DNA from: CAYRGQ01 sp964444885
Lineage (GTDB): Bacteria > Bacteroidota > Bacteroidia > Sphingobacteriales > Sphingobacteriaceae
Assembly (NCBI GenBank): GCA_964444885.1
Contig: CAYUIZ010000006.1
Span: 1 to 64,000 of the forward strand
Length of the DNA: 64,000 nucleotides
Direction: 5' to 3'
Part shown: positions 17,712 to 26,668 of the stretch, one piece after another
How positions within the stretch are numbered: the first letter of the stretch is position 1
Layout of the letters: every line of letters begins with the position of its first letter
Program-made: the position numbers and the translations under genes
The notes under the pieces: generated by a model
What the model saw: the letters and a program-made list of their open reading frames with translations, nothing else
What the model was told of the DNA's origin: nothing
Databases searched by the model: none

Positions 17712-19241
17712 TTATTGCCAATAAGAGTTTTGTTCCAAACTGCTGTTCTGCCTCATCAGATCGCGGGAGATGGGCCAATAGATTCCGCCGGCATTGATCA
17801 GTTCGGTAAAGGCCGGATCGTTGCCCCGTATGCGATTATATCGCACCAAATCGTACCAGCGGTGTCCTTCGCCCATGAGCTCGCGCTGGCGCTCGTGGAA
17901 GATGGCGTCGAGCAGGTCGCCGTGTACATCTTCGTCGTAGGCCAGCAAGCCACGGCGTGTGCGGACCTCGTTGAGCTGGCTAATGGCACCCGACCGCTCG
18001 CCCAGTGCAGCTAGGGATTCAGCACGCAACAGCACGATGTCTTCTAACCGGGTGAACACGATGGCACTTGAAAAAATACGGAACGTCGGATCCGCTACAC
18101 CACCCATGATGCACTTGATCTTACTGAAGATGGGATATTTACCGTTGAAATTGGCGAAATACCGCTCAGACGTCGGGTTGCCCAGCGTATCCAGGCTGAA
18201 ACGCTCGTCATTGCGCTCGTTGAAGATGGTCAGGATGGAATCCTTCGGCAGGTAAATGTCCGGCAAAGCCTTGTTCACCACCGGTGCCGCCAAGGTCAGT
18301 TCTTCGATGTGGCCGGTAAACGAAGCGTCTACGTGGCCCCAGTCAAATGCGAAGCCAAATAGCTGGTTCGTCCGCTTATTGAAAAAGAATCCGTTGGCAT
18401 CGGTGAGGTGTGCGGTACTGATATACCCATTACCGGCTTGCTGGTGGTTGTCGATGACAAACTTGCTGTGCGAGGCCGCGTCAGCATAGTTGCCTTGCCA
18501 GGCTGCCAGGTGGGCCAATACGGCGTAGGCGGTCAGCTTGCGGGCCAAGGCTCCGTCCCAGCGTCCGGAGTTCTCGCCGTAGTAATTCCCCTCCTGCTGG
18601 GGATCGTTCGAGCTATAGCGGTAGGGCAAATCCTGCGCGGCGGCGAGCATTTCCTGCTCGGCCCAAGCCAGCACCTTATTCTGGTCTTCGCGGGGCAGGT
18701 CTTCGAACTTGCCGTCGTACGAGGATACGATCAGGGGCACATCGCCCCAAATACGAACCATGTAGAAGTACGCAAATGCGCGCAGAAACCGCGCTTGGGC
18801 AACGTCGACCACCATGTTGTTTTGGGTATAGCGCAGGTCATTCTCCCGTACGTTGCCGACTCGCTCCAAGAAGATATTCGCCGAATTGACCACCGCGTAC
18901 CACCGGCGCCAGTTGGACAAGGCGTCGACCGAAGGATAAGCCGCATTCAGGTCGTTGTTGATAATCGCCCGAAGATCCTGGCGGTTGGGGCTGGCAAAAT
19001 CGCCCGCACGCACATCGCCGTACAGCCAGTGGGCGTTGTGGTCGGCCATGGCCGCCCGCACCAAACCATACGTGCCCATGATGCCGGCGCGCGTGTCCTC
19101 TATCGAATTCCACATGCTTTTTTCGGCTACCACACGGGTAGAGTCCACGTCCAGCATTTTCTCGCACCCCGCAAAAAGCAGGATGGCTACTGACGCAAAC
19201 AGCACTGCGCATTTTCTCATAATATTGTGATTTGTATTCAT
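17712..19241 (-). CDS. SusD-family outer-membrane lipoprotein, first pair
   Basis: The 509-residue SusD homologue has its lipobox at C26 (ILLFAGC) when started at ATG 19241. An earlier ATG at 19262 would leave 2 bp after the susC stop and lengthen the n-region; the gap from 19241 is more like those of the other operon genes. Hallmarks are NVRENDLRYTQNN, ARFLRAFAYFYMVRIWGDVP, DIVLLRAESLAALG, and HERQRELMGEGHRWYDLVRY near the C-terminus. It should cap the SusC encoded just upstream. Confidence 0.95.
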   Translation of the reverse strand: MNTNHNIMRKCAVLFASVAILLFAGCEKMLDVDSTRVVAEKSMWNSIEDTRAGIMGTYGLVRAAMADHNAHWLYGDVRAGDFASPNRQDLRAIINNDLNAAYPSVDALSNWRRWYAVVNSANIFLERVGNVRENDLRYTQNNMVVDVAQARFLRAFAYFYMVRIWGDVPLIVSSYDGKFEDLPREDQNKVLAWAEQEMLAAAQDLPYRYSSNDPQQEGNYYGENSGRWDGALARKLTAYAVLAHLAAWQGNYADAASHSKFVIDNHQQAGNGYISTAHLTDANGFFFNKRTNQLFGFAFDWGHVDASFTGHIEELTLAAPVVNKALPDIYLPKDSILTIFNERNDERFSLDTLGNPTSERYFANFNGKYPIFSKIKCIMGGVADPTFRIFSSAIVFTRLEDIVLLRAESLAALGERSGAISQLNEVRTRRGLLAYDEDVHGDLLDAIFHERQRELMGEGHRWYDLVRYNRIRGNDPAFTELINAGGIYWPISRDLMRQNSSLEQNSYWQ

Positions 19242-19264
19242 CGAATATTTGCGTTCATCCATTC

Positions 19265-22200
19265 TTATAATCCTACTTGTACGCCCAGCGTGAACGTGCG
19301 GGGGAGTGCGATGCCATATCCCGTATCGTAGCCCATGAAGTCGACCAACTCCGGATCCCGGCCGGTGTACGGCGTCAGCGTGAACAGGTTGTGGCCCGTC
19401 ACGTAGACGTGAAACTTGTTAAGCGTTTTGCCGCGGCTCTTGAGCAGCTCGCCCAGGTCATACCCCAGGGAGACGGTCCGCAACTTGAGGAAGGAGGCGT
19501 TCTCCAAAAACAGGTCTTGGTCCGAACGGTACGGGATCACACTGCTCCACGGATTGTATAGCGGGTATTGGCTGTAATCGCCGCGTTTCTCCCAGAACGT
19601 GATCTCCTTGACGGATTCCATGTTGGCTACGCCTTCGCGGTTAATGAAGTTAAAGCGGTTAGCCATGTCCTGGTTGACGATCTGCCGCCCGAGATTGAAG
19701 TGGAAGGTCAGGTTGGCGGTCCACCGGCCGTAGGTAAAATGGTTGGCAAAACCGCCGACTACACGCGGAAACAGATTGCCCATCAGCGTCTTGTCGTTGT
19801 TATCGATGTTGTTATCGCCGTTGGTGTCGCGCCAATTGGGGTCGCCTGCCTTGAGGGGAATGCCATTGTACGTCCGAGCCATACCATTGGATTGAGGCAC
19901 TTCCGAATCTGCATTGAAAATTCCATCGTTGGTCAGCATCCAGAACTGGTCGACGGGCTCGCCCACACGAAGGAGACGGTTGCCGATGACCAACTCATCC
20001 AAACCGCCCGGCAGCGCCGCCAGTTTGTTTTGGTTGTAACCGATTTGCAAGGCGCTCGTCCAGCTCAGACGGCCATCCTGACCGGGAAGAATGTCGACGC
20101 CCAATCCCAGCTCCACGCCGGTGTTATTGACTTGCATGCCCGCCTCGTACGCCTGGCGGTATCCATATTCGGCGTAGGACGGTATGGCTAGCAATTGGTT
20201 TTTATCCGCCTTGGCATACACGTCGAGATTAGCCCGGGCACGTCCGCCCCACAGACCGACATCAATGCCGACGTTCAGCTGATCCGTATAAGCCCAGGGA
20301 ATGCCGTAGCCGGTCCATCCGAAATCATACGGACGGGTTAACACGCCAAAACCGTTGTAACCCGGCGTAATCAGGTTGCCCGTATAGCCGACTTGCGCCG
20401 TGTACGTGGGTCCTTGCGAGAAATTGTCAAATGCATTGAGCCTGCCCAGGCGGCCGGCGCTTGCACGCACATTCAGCTCGGTGAGGGACGCATTGTCGGC
20501 CAATAGGTCATTCTTTACGTTCCATCCGGCCGACACGACAGGCGTAAACAGCCAGCGGTTGGTCGGTTGGGCGTTGGACGATGCGTCTGACCGCAGAAGC
20601 ACGGAAAAGGAGTAGCGATCGTCGTAGTTATAAGATCCCCGTCCGTAGAACGACACTAAGTTGTGCTCGGTACGGTCCAGGAATTTGAAGACCAGTTCGC
20701 GCGGGAATGCCGTCGGCGTCAGGTAATTCGGATGATTGGGATCAGACTCCAACAGGTTGATTTTGATGAAGTCGTTGACGCCTTTGTAGGCGTAGGCGTA
20801 GTCGTATTTATAGGTGTCCCACTGCAGCACGTTGCCCCCCTCAAGGAACAAGGTGTGTGCTCCGGACGTAGGCACGTCGTAGGTGACGTGGTTGTCGAAA
20901 ATCAGCCGTTGGTTATAGCCGTAGTAGTTAGACGCATAGCTGTTTTGCTCGAGCAGTGTCCGCGGGTAAAACAAGTCGCGGAAGCCCTCGTTATAGTCGA
21001 CGGCCAAGCGGCTGGTGACGCTCAGGCGGTCAAAATCGAAGAGGAGCTTGGCGTGACCCTCCACAATGTTGGTTTGGTTTTTGTCAAAGCTGTTCTCAAA
21101 CTGGTTGAGATACTGGCTGTACACACCGTTATTGGGCGACAACGGCGCCTGCAAGTCAGGGATGTACGACATCTGCGCAAAGCGGTCGCGCATGTTGCGG
21201 TTGCGCTGGCGATCGAGGCGATTGCCGTTGACCATGGCCGAAAACTGCAACCACTCCAAAGGGCGCATATTAATGGCAAACATCGTGCTGTAGCGGTTCA
21301 TGCCGGTTTCGTCAGCCACGCCCGAGTTGCGCATGGTGCCGATGGAAAAACGGAAATTGGCCCGCTCCGAACCACCGGAAATATCGGCATTTACCGAATG
21401 TGACAACGCATTGCGGTAGTAGCTATTCGTCCAGTTGGACGGACCGTAATACGCGCTATTCAGCGAGTCGCTCAGATAAATGGGATAGGTATCGTCATCC
21501 GAATACCGGCCGGCAGACGTATAACGGTCGTAAAACTGCCGCCGGAACAAGTTCTCGTACTGGCCGTTGATCGTGGTGACGGATGGCCGTTCGGCAACGC
21601 CAAAATAGGAGTTGAAATTGATCTGGCGCGTGGCTCCAGGCCGCTTCGTCGTCAGCACGATCGCGCCATTCGCGGCCAATGGCCCGTAGATAGCTGCCGC
21701 GGCCAAGTCTTTATATACCTGCACCGACTCGATGTTGGACATCTCGATATTGGACAAGAGGTTGGTAGCCGGGCCAATACGGTTAAAGTCATATTGCTGG
21801 ATATCGAACGCAAAGGGATGTTCGCCCACCAAGGGAATGCCGTCCAGCACGACCAGTGGCTGGGACTGGTAGACTTCGCGCATGGAGAATATGGGCATCG
21901 GCGTGCCACGCAAGAACATCTGCTGCACCGCTCCAGGCTCTCCCGTGGTCTCCTGTATATAAAGGCCTGCGACTTGGTCTTTCAACGACTGGTGGATTGA
22001 CACCGCCGGAAACTGAGCGGTCTGTTCCACGGACGAGGCTGTCGAATGAACCCCAATGTCGGTAAACGGCTTCCCTTCGCCAAACCTGCTGTGGATCCCG
22101 ATTTCGCGGACTGTCGTGTCGGACTGGGATACCGTAGCGCCTTCACCTGACGCCGCTGCCCCCGGGGTACGCACGGGCCGTTCCCCAGCCGCCACTGCGG

Positions 22201-22273
22201 TACCGGGCGAAAGCTCCATAGCCAAAAACACGGATAAAACTACCCCGAAACAGGCTGCTCTTCTATTGTGCAT
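19265..22273 (-). CDS. SusC-like TonB-dependent transporter without the usual N-terminal domain, first pair
   Basis: This 1002-residue outer-membrane receptor has a signal peptide (MHNRRAACFGVVLSVFLAME, cleaved near residue 28). It lacks the carboxypeptidase-regulatory-like Ig domain present in the other SusC. Instead about 60 polar residues lead to the plug (HQSLKDQVAGLYIQ, PLVVLDGIPLVGEHPF, SIESVQVYKDLAAAAIYGP, LTTKRPG). The barrel follows and ends ...TLGVQVGL, a less usual terminal residue than Phe. The plug's GEPGAVQQMFLRG replaces the usual RG-S/T motif region. It is the first gene of the operon, and its start faces the divergent two-component genes across 639 bp. Confidence 0.95.
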   Translation of the reverse strand: MHNRRAACFGVVLSVFLAMELSPGTAVAAGERPVRTPGAAASGEGATVSQSDTTVREIGIHSRFGEGKPFTDIGVHSTASSVEQTAQFPAVSIHQSLKDQVAGLYIQETTGEPGAVQQMFLRGTPMPIFSMREVYQSQPLVVLDGIPLVGEHPFAFDIQQYDFNRIGPATNLLSNIEMSNIESVQVYKDLAAAAIYGPLAANGAIVLTTKRPGATRQINFNSYFGVAERPSVTTINGQYENLFRRQFYDRYTSAGRYSDDDTYPIYLSDSLNSAYYGPSNWTNSYYRNALSHSVNADISGGSERANFRFSIGTMRNSGVADETGMNRYSTMFAINMRPLEWLQFSAMVNGNRLDRQRNRNMRDRFAQMSYIPDLQAPLSPNNGVYSQYLNQFENSFDKNQTNIVEGHAKLLFDFDRLSVTSRLAVDYNEGFRDLFYPRTLLEQNSYASNYYGYNQRLIFDNHVTYDVPTSGAHTLFLEGGNVLQWDTYKYDYAYAYKGVNDFIKINLLESDPNHPNYLTPTAFPRELVFKFLDRTEHNLVSFYGRGSYNYDDRYSFSVLLRSDASSNAQPTNRWLFTPVVSAGWNVKNDLLADNASLTELNVRASAGRLGRLNAFDNFSQGPTYTAQVGYTGNLITPGYNGFGVLTRPYDFGWTGYGIPWAYTDQLNVGIDVGLWGGRARANLDVYAKADKNQLLAIPSYAEYGYRQAYEAGMQVNNTGVELGLGVDILPGQDGRLSWTSALQIGYNQNKLAALPGGLDELVIGNRLLRVGEPVDQFWMLTNDGIFNADSEVPQSNGMARTYNGIPLKAGDPNWRDTNGDNNIDNNDKTLMGNLFPRVVGGFANHFTYGRWTANLTFHFNLGRQIVNQDMANRFNFINREGVANMESVKEITFWEKRGDYSQYPLYNPWSSVIPYRSDQDLFLENASFLKLRTVSLGYDLGELLKSRGKTLNKFHVYVTGHNLFTLTPYTGRDPELVDFMGYDTGYGIALPRTFTLGVQVGL

Positions 22274-22623
22274 ATCAATTGATGTTTAAAAGATATCTAA
22301 ATCTCCGATCTGTTCTTTGTTTATAATTGGATGGACGCATGGCGTTGCGATCGTCCCACGCTTACGGTATTTCGCCTGCAGACACTTCAAGGGGTTAGTC
22401 AACCTTCCAGTGATGCAGCTTACGGATACGGGCAGGCTAGCCTGCCAACGGATGCGCGTAAAGCGAAAACCCGGGGAACTGAACACACGCTCACCGGTTG
22501 TCCTTTATCCGTACGGCCGTAAAAAAAATGAATGGCGTAAATATTTTCTCATATTTCAAGTTTTGGTTTCGTTGCCCGCCGATACGAATCCCCTGACGGC
22601 TGGCGTAGTTTATTAAATTGTTA

Positions 22624-22639
22624 ACTAAAACGTTTTAGT
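22624..22639. promoter_or_regulatory. LacI/GalR-type operator candidate
   Basis: ACTAAAACGTTTTAGT is a perfect 16-bp palindrome with the central CG typical of LacI-family sites. It lies 350 bp from the susC start and 273 bp from the kinase start. The core TAAAACGTTTTA recurs at 37772-37783. Confidence 0.55.
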
Positions 22640-22776
22640 CTTTGGTTGTAATCCTGTAGCTTTACATCTTACGCACGCTAGCGCTGGCTAGTGGTGGTGT
22701 TCTTATGAAGATGGCAAGCGAAGGCTTGGTGCTAAATTGATAATGGTTTCGTTATTATCAACTTCGTAAAAGTAGT

Positions 22777-22784
22777 TACATTTG
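22777..22784 (+). promoter_or_regulatory. -7 promoter box of the histidine kinase gene
   Basis: TACATTTG matches TAnnTTTG. No clear TTG lies 20 bp upstream. The leader to the ATG at 22913 would be about 120 nt and would include the imperfect operator at 22835-22846. Confidence 0.4.
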
Positions 22785-22834
22785 TTACAACGAGATGTTA
22801 ATGGATACCAAAGAAAATGTTAATGAAATCCTAA

Positions 22835-22846
22835 TAAAACGTCTTA
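22835..22846. promoter_or_regulatory. Imperfect LacI-type operator candidate
   Basis: TAAAACGTCTTA keeps the palindrome with one mismatched pair. It lies 67 bp before the kinase start codon, downstream of the predicted promoter, where a bound repressor could block transcription. Confidence 0.35.
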
Positions 22847-22912
22847 GCGCAAGAACAACTTGTATTTTAGCGTATTAAGTAGATTGACCACAAAACCCGA
22901 CCCGATCCCTGT

Positions 22913-24322
22913 ATGCATAAAGGAGTCATCCTAGCCAGCTTTTTAATTCTCATCAGCATGCTGTTGTATTTGACCTATGCGACATTCCGCTTCAATGACC
23001 AGGAATACCAGTCGACCGAGAAAACGCTGATTAAGGACCATTATGCCGAAAGTATCCGAAACGACAAGCTCTATCCCGGTGGCCAAGCGATCATCGACCG
23101 GTATATGCTAGGAAACATCCACGACCTCGAGCAACGTTACCTGACCAATTCCAGTAGTTTCGAGCAGCGGAGTGCAGTGATTCTGGACAGTATGTTTACT
23201 GAGCTTCGGGCGGAAAGCACGATGGACAGCCTGTTTGCTTCCATCACGCGGGAGTACGGCTTGAGTGATGAGCTGGATTACCTCCTGACCATCCATTCGA
23301 TAAAGGTTACGTTCCAACACCCGACGCAGGTCACGGTGTTCGAATTCGGGTCCCCCCTTACGCCGCTGCAGCAAAGCCTTTTTACACCCAGCGGGCTAAT
23401 CATCAGCGGCACGCTCAAGAAGCCGCTGCCGCAAAACCTGATCACTTCGTACACGGTCAGCAACGCGTTGGACTATAGCTACACGACGACGTTTGCACTT
23501 CATGTGGACCGCCGCAACCGCTACCTGTACGTGCTTCGCCGCATGGCCCCCACCCTGCTCCTCGGCCTGTTATCGATTGCCAGCGTCGTATCCGTATACT
23601 ACATCACCTACCGCAAATGGATCAAGCAGAAAAAGCTGGCGGAGATGAAATCCGATTTCCTCAACAGCATCACGCACGAATTCAACACGCCGCTGTCGAC
23701 CATTATCGTTGCGAATAAAAACATGCAGCACGACAAAATCATGGCCAATCCGAGCAGTGTCGCTACGCTGACCAGCATCATCGACCGGCAGGCGGCACGG
23801 CTCGAAAAACTGTTCGGGCAGGCGATGGATATCACCACGATGGACAGCTCGACCCTAGCGAAAGAACCCGTCGACGTCAACCTGGTGCTGAACGACATTG
23901 TCACCGATTACCAGCTGAAGACCTCGGACCAAGGCATCCAACTCTCGGCAACGCTGACACCAGAACCCGCTATCGTCGACCTCAACCGGTTCTTCTTCAC
24001 CACGATGATCCTCAACCTCCTCGACAATGCCCTGAAGTACAATCAGAGCGAGGTGAAAACCATTGCGGTAGCGGTGGTGCCCGGGCCGGCCGACATCCAG
24101 GTGCGGATAGCGGACAATGGCGTGGGCATCCCCGACCAGGAGCAGGAACACGTTTTCGATAAGTTTTACCGGTTGCGCGAGCAGGGCCAGCCCATGTCGG
24201 GTCTGGGCCTTGGATTATACTACGTCTACCAATGCATCAAGAGCCACGGCTGGACCTTATCGGTCAATAGCAAGGTAGGTGTGGGCAGCCAGTTCGTCAT
24301 CCATATCCCCCGCAAACCATGA
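22913..24322 (+). CDS. Membrane sensor histidine kinase
   Basis: The 469-residue kinase has two membrane helices (about 5-24 and 212-232) enclosing a periplasmic sensor of some 185 residues that matches no domain I recognise. The HisKA helix carries SITHEFNTPL with phospho-acceptor H255. The ATPase domain has the N box NLLDNALKYN, G1 ADNGVGIPDQ and G2 GLGLGLYY. The stop overlaps the regulator's start by 4 bp (ATGA), so the two are translationally coupled. Divergent placement from the 11-gene SusCD operon suggests that it senses a ligand of that system; this is inference from position. Confidence 0.95.
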   Translation: MHKGVILASFLILISMLLYLTYATFRFNDQEYQSTEKTLIKDHYAESIRNDKLYPGGQAIIDRYMLGNIHDLEQRYLTNSSSFEQRSAVILDSMFTELRAESTMDSLFASITREYGLSDELDYLLTIHSIKVTFQHPTQVTVFEFGSPLTPLQQSLFTPSGLIISGTLKKPLPQNLITSYTVSNALDYSYTTTFALHVDRRNRYLYVLRRMAPTLLLGLLSIASVVSVYYITYRKWIKQKKLAEMKSDFLNSITHEFNTPLSTIIVANKNMQHDKIMANPSSVATLTSIIDRQAARLEKLFGQAMDITTMDSSTLAKEPVDVNLVLNDIVTDYQLKTSDQGIQLSATLTPEPAIVDLNRFFFTTMILNLLDNALKYNQSEVKTIAVAVVPGPADIQVRIADNGVGIPDQEQEHVFDKFYRLREQGQPMSGLGLGLYYVYQCIKSHGWTLSVNSKVGVGSQFVIHIPRKP

Positions 24323-25038
24323 CCGTACCACCCAAGCACAGAATACTCTACGTCGAGGATGAAGCCGACCTCGCCAACGTGACCAAGCAATACCTTGAAG
24401 CGATGGGATTTGACGTGGAATGGTGCGAAACCAGCGAAGAAGCATATGCGCTGTTTGCGGCATCCCCCCATTCCTTTAACCTCACGATCATTGACGTGCA
24501 ACTGCCCGGCGGCAATGGTTTTGACCTGGCTAAACGCCTCGTGGCGATGGACAAATCGGCCTACTTCCTTTTCCTGACTGCCCGAAAAGAGAAAAAGGAC
24601 AAAATCCTGGGCCTGGGCATCGGCGCTGCCGACTATATCAGCAAACCGTTCGATATCGACGAACTGGTGCTCCGCATCCGCAACATCGTCCGCCGCCAGG
24701 AAACCCAGGGCGCCAGCCCCGCCCGCTCCGACCAGGACGTGATAACGATGGGCGACGTACACCTCCACACCAAGCTCCTCTCCCTCGAGGTGGCCGGTAA
24801 CCAGGAAGTGACGCTCACCCTGCGCGAGGCGGAGCTGCTGGAATATTTCTTCCGCAACCACAACCAGATCGTCAGCCGCGAAGATTTGCTGGTGAATATT
24901 TGGGGCGAGAACGATTATTTCCTGGGCAGAAGCCTGGACGTGTTTATCTCGCGCCTGCGCAAGCTGCTGAGCGGCTCAAGCTATGTGAAAATCGAGAATA
25001 TATACGGGGTCGGATTCGTCTGCCGCGTCAATGAATAA
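24319..25038 (+). CDS. OmpR/PhoB-type response regulator
   Basis: This 239-residue cytoplasmic transcription factor has a receiver domain with acidic pocket E13/D14, phospho-acceptor D59 (IIDVQLPGG), T87 and K109 (SKPFD). A winged-helix DNA-binding domain follows (about 135-239; LTLREAELLEYFF, VSREDLL, LDVFISRLRKLL). It is the partner of the overlapping kinase gene. The probable target is the facing SusCD operon, which lacks a good housekeeping promoter. It is not a hybrid (HTCS) regulator, the usual type next to polysaccharide operons. Confidence 0.96.
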   Translation: MTVPPKHRILYVEDEADLANVTKQYLEAMGFDVEWCETSEEAYALFAASPHSFNLTIIDVQLPGGNGFDLAKRLVAMDKSAYFLFLTARKEKKDKILGLGIGAADYISKPFDIDELVLRIRNIVRRQETQGASPARSDQDVITMGDVHLHTKLLSLEVAGNQEVTLTLREAELLEYFFRNHNQIVSREDLLVNIWGENDYFLGRSLDVFISRLRKLLSGSSYVKIENIYGVGFVCRVNE

Positions 25039-25140
25039 CCTGGCGAACCTGCACCACCGCAGACGCTTCGCATGCGCTGACTACAAACCTTTCCGCACCG
25101 CGTGCTGCAAAAAGGCCCCTGCTTGGCCTAGCGCTGTGCG

Positions 25141-26649
25141 TTACAGCAACTTGACCAGCTCGTCGAGGTAGACCCGGTCATTGGAAAGGCGGGGCACTTT
25201 GTTCTGGCCACCCAGCTTGCCACGCGCCTTCAGCCAGCGATAAAACGTGCCATCGGGCGCATGGTGAATAATCGGGAAGCGCAGGGCCATGTCTTTGTAG
25301 CGCTTCGCGTCGTAGTCCGAGTTGATCTCGCGCAGGTGCTGGTCAAGCACTTCGCAAAAACGCTGGAAATCGTCCGGATCCTGTTCAAACTCGATAATCC
25401 ACTCGTGGGCTCCCACGTCTTTTTCGCCAAAATAAACCGGCCCGGCCGTATAATCACGCAAGATCGCGTGCGTCGCCTCGCAGGCCTTGCCTAAGGCGTC
25501 GTCGGCATTATCGACAATCACCTCCTCGCCGAAGGTGTTGATGTATTGCTTGGTGCGGCCGGTAACCTGTATGCGATACGGGTACAGGCTGGTAAACTTG
25601 ACGGTATCGCCCACCATATACCGCCAGAGGCCAGCATTTGTGCTAATGATCAGTGCGTAATTTTTGCCAAGCTCCACTTCCCCCAGCCCGATAGCCTGCG
25701 GATGTTCGTCATGGATGCGGTCCATCGGCAGAAACTCGTAGTAGATACCGTAATCCAGCATCAGCAACAGTTCCTCGGAATCGGCTTGATCCTGCAGCGC
25801 GAAATACCCTTCGGAGGCGTTGTAGTTCTCGAGGTAGTACATCCGCTCGGAGGGAATCAGTCTTTTAAATTTTTCGCGGTAGGGCTTGAAGCTGACGCCG
25901 CCGTGGCTGTAAAATTCGAGATTCGGCCATACCTCGAGCAAGTTATCCTTGCCCGTCATCTCGAGAATCCGCGACGCCAAAACCACGTTCCATGTCGGTA
26001 CGCCCGCCAGGTTCGTCACGTTCTCCTTGCTCGTGATCTGCGCGGCCTGTTCGATCTTCTCCTCAAAATCGGGGTTAAGGCATACATCAATTCCGGGCGT
26101 ACGCTTGAAATCGGCCCATTTAGGCAGGTTGCGGATGATGATCGACGACAAGTCGCCGTAGTAATGGTCCGAATCGATGCCGATGATCTGCGAGCTGCCC
26201 CCCAACACGAGGGATTTGCCCGTCATGATTTTGGTGTCGGGGCGGTTATGGCAATACACCGAAAGCATGTCTTTGCCCCCCTGGTAGTGGCAGTCTTCCA
26301 GCGCTTCCTCGCTGACGGGAATAAATTTGCTCCGGTCAGAGGTGGTGCCCGATGATTTGGCAAACCACTTGATTTCGGTCGGCCAAAGGATGTTTTGCTC
26401 GCCCTTGAACATGCGGTCGATGTAGGGCTTAAGGCTGTTGTAATCCTGGATCGGTACGCGCTCCCGGTAGGTCTCAGGGGTGAGGATAGACTCGTAATCG
26501 TACTTTTTGCCCCATTCGGTGGCTTGTGCCGTACCAATAAGGCTATGAAACCACTCCTCCTGCACGTCGTGCGGATATTTCATGAAAAGCTCGATCTGGT
26601 GGATGCGCTTTTTCATGATCCAAGTGAATATTGAGTTAATCAGTGCCAT
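25141..26649 (-). CDS. GH3-family acyl-adenylate/amide synthetase-like protein
   Basis: The 502-residue protein belongs to the bacterial GH3 family, related to plant enzymes that adenylate acyl acids and join them to amino acids. Visible hallmarks are WFAKSSGTTSDRSKFIPVS (ATP loop, about 88-106) and TNAGLWRYMVGDTVKF near the middle, followed by GRTKQYINTFGEEV. It is soluble, with no signal peptide. The substrate in Bacteroidota is not known. It is the last gene of a recJ-lptB-GH3 run on the minus strand, 19 bp after lptB. Confidence 0.93.
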   Translation of the reverse strand: MALINSIFTWIMKKRIHQIELFMKYPHDVQEEWFHSLIGTAQATEWGKKYDYESILTPETYRERVPIQDYNSLKPYIDRMFKGEQNILWPTEIKWFAKSSGTTSDRSKFIPVSEEALEDCHYQGGKDMLSVYCHNRPDTKIMTGKSLVLGGSSQIIGIDSDHYYGDLSSIIIRNLPKWADFKRTPGIDVCLNPDFEEKIEQAAQITSKENVTNLAGVPTWNVVLASRILEMTGKDNLLEVWPNLEFYSHGGVSFKPYREKFKRLIPSERMYYLENYNASEGYFALQDQADSEELLLMLDYGIYYEFLPMDRIHDEHPQAIGLGEVELGKNYALIISTNAGLWRYMVGDTVKFTSLYPYRIQVTGRTKQYINTFGEEVIVDNADDALGKACEATHAILRDYTAGPVYFGEKDVGAHEWIIEFEQDPDDFQRFCEVLDQHLREINSDYDAKRYKDMALRFPIIHHAPDGTFYRWLKARGKLGGQNKVPRLSNDRVYLDELVKLL

Positions 26650-26668
26650 CGCTGCGTTTGTGCTCCAA

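Larger units (their letters stand above)
22274..22912. other. Divergent control region of the SusCD operon and the two-component system
   Basis: This 639-bp gap has no credible gene. It holds a 16-bp perfect palindrome GGCAGGCTAGCCTGCC (22431-22446), a LacI-type palindrome at 22624-22639, a -7 box for the kinase at 22777-22784 and a second, imperfect LacI-type site at 22835-22846. No exact TAnnTTTG box was found on the minus strand for the susC gene, so its promoter may need an activator. Confidence 0.7.

Noticed and set aside
22431..22446. Perfect 16-bp palindrome GGCAGGCTAGCCTGCC as an operator
   Set aside because: Similar GC-rich GGCAGG/CCTGCC hairpins occur at other intergenic places (about 3690 and 4945), so a dispersed-repeat fragment is more likely than a specific site.
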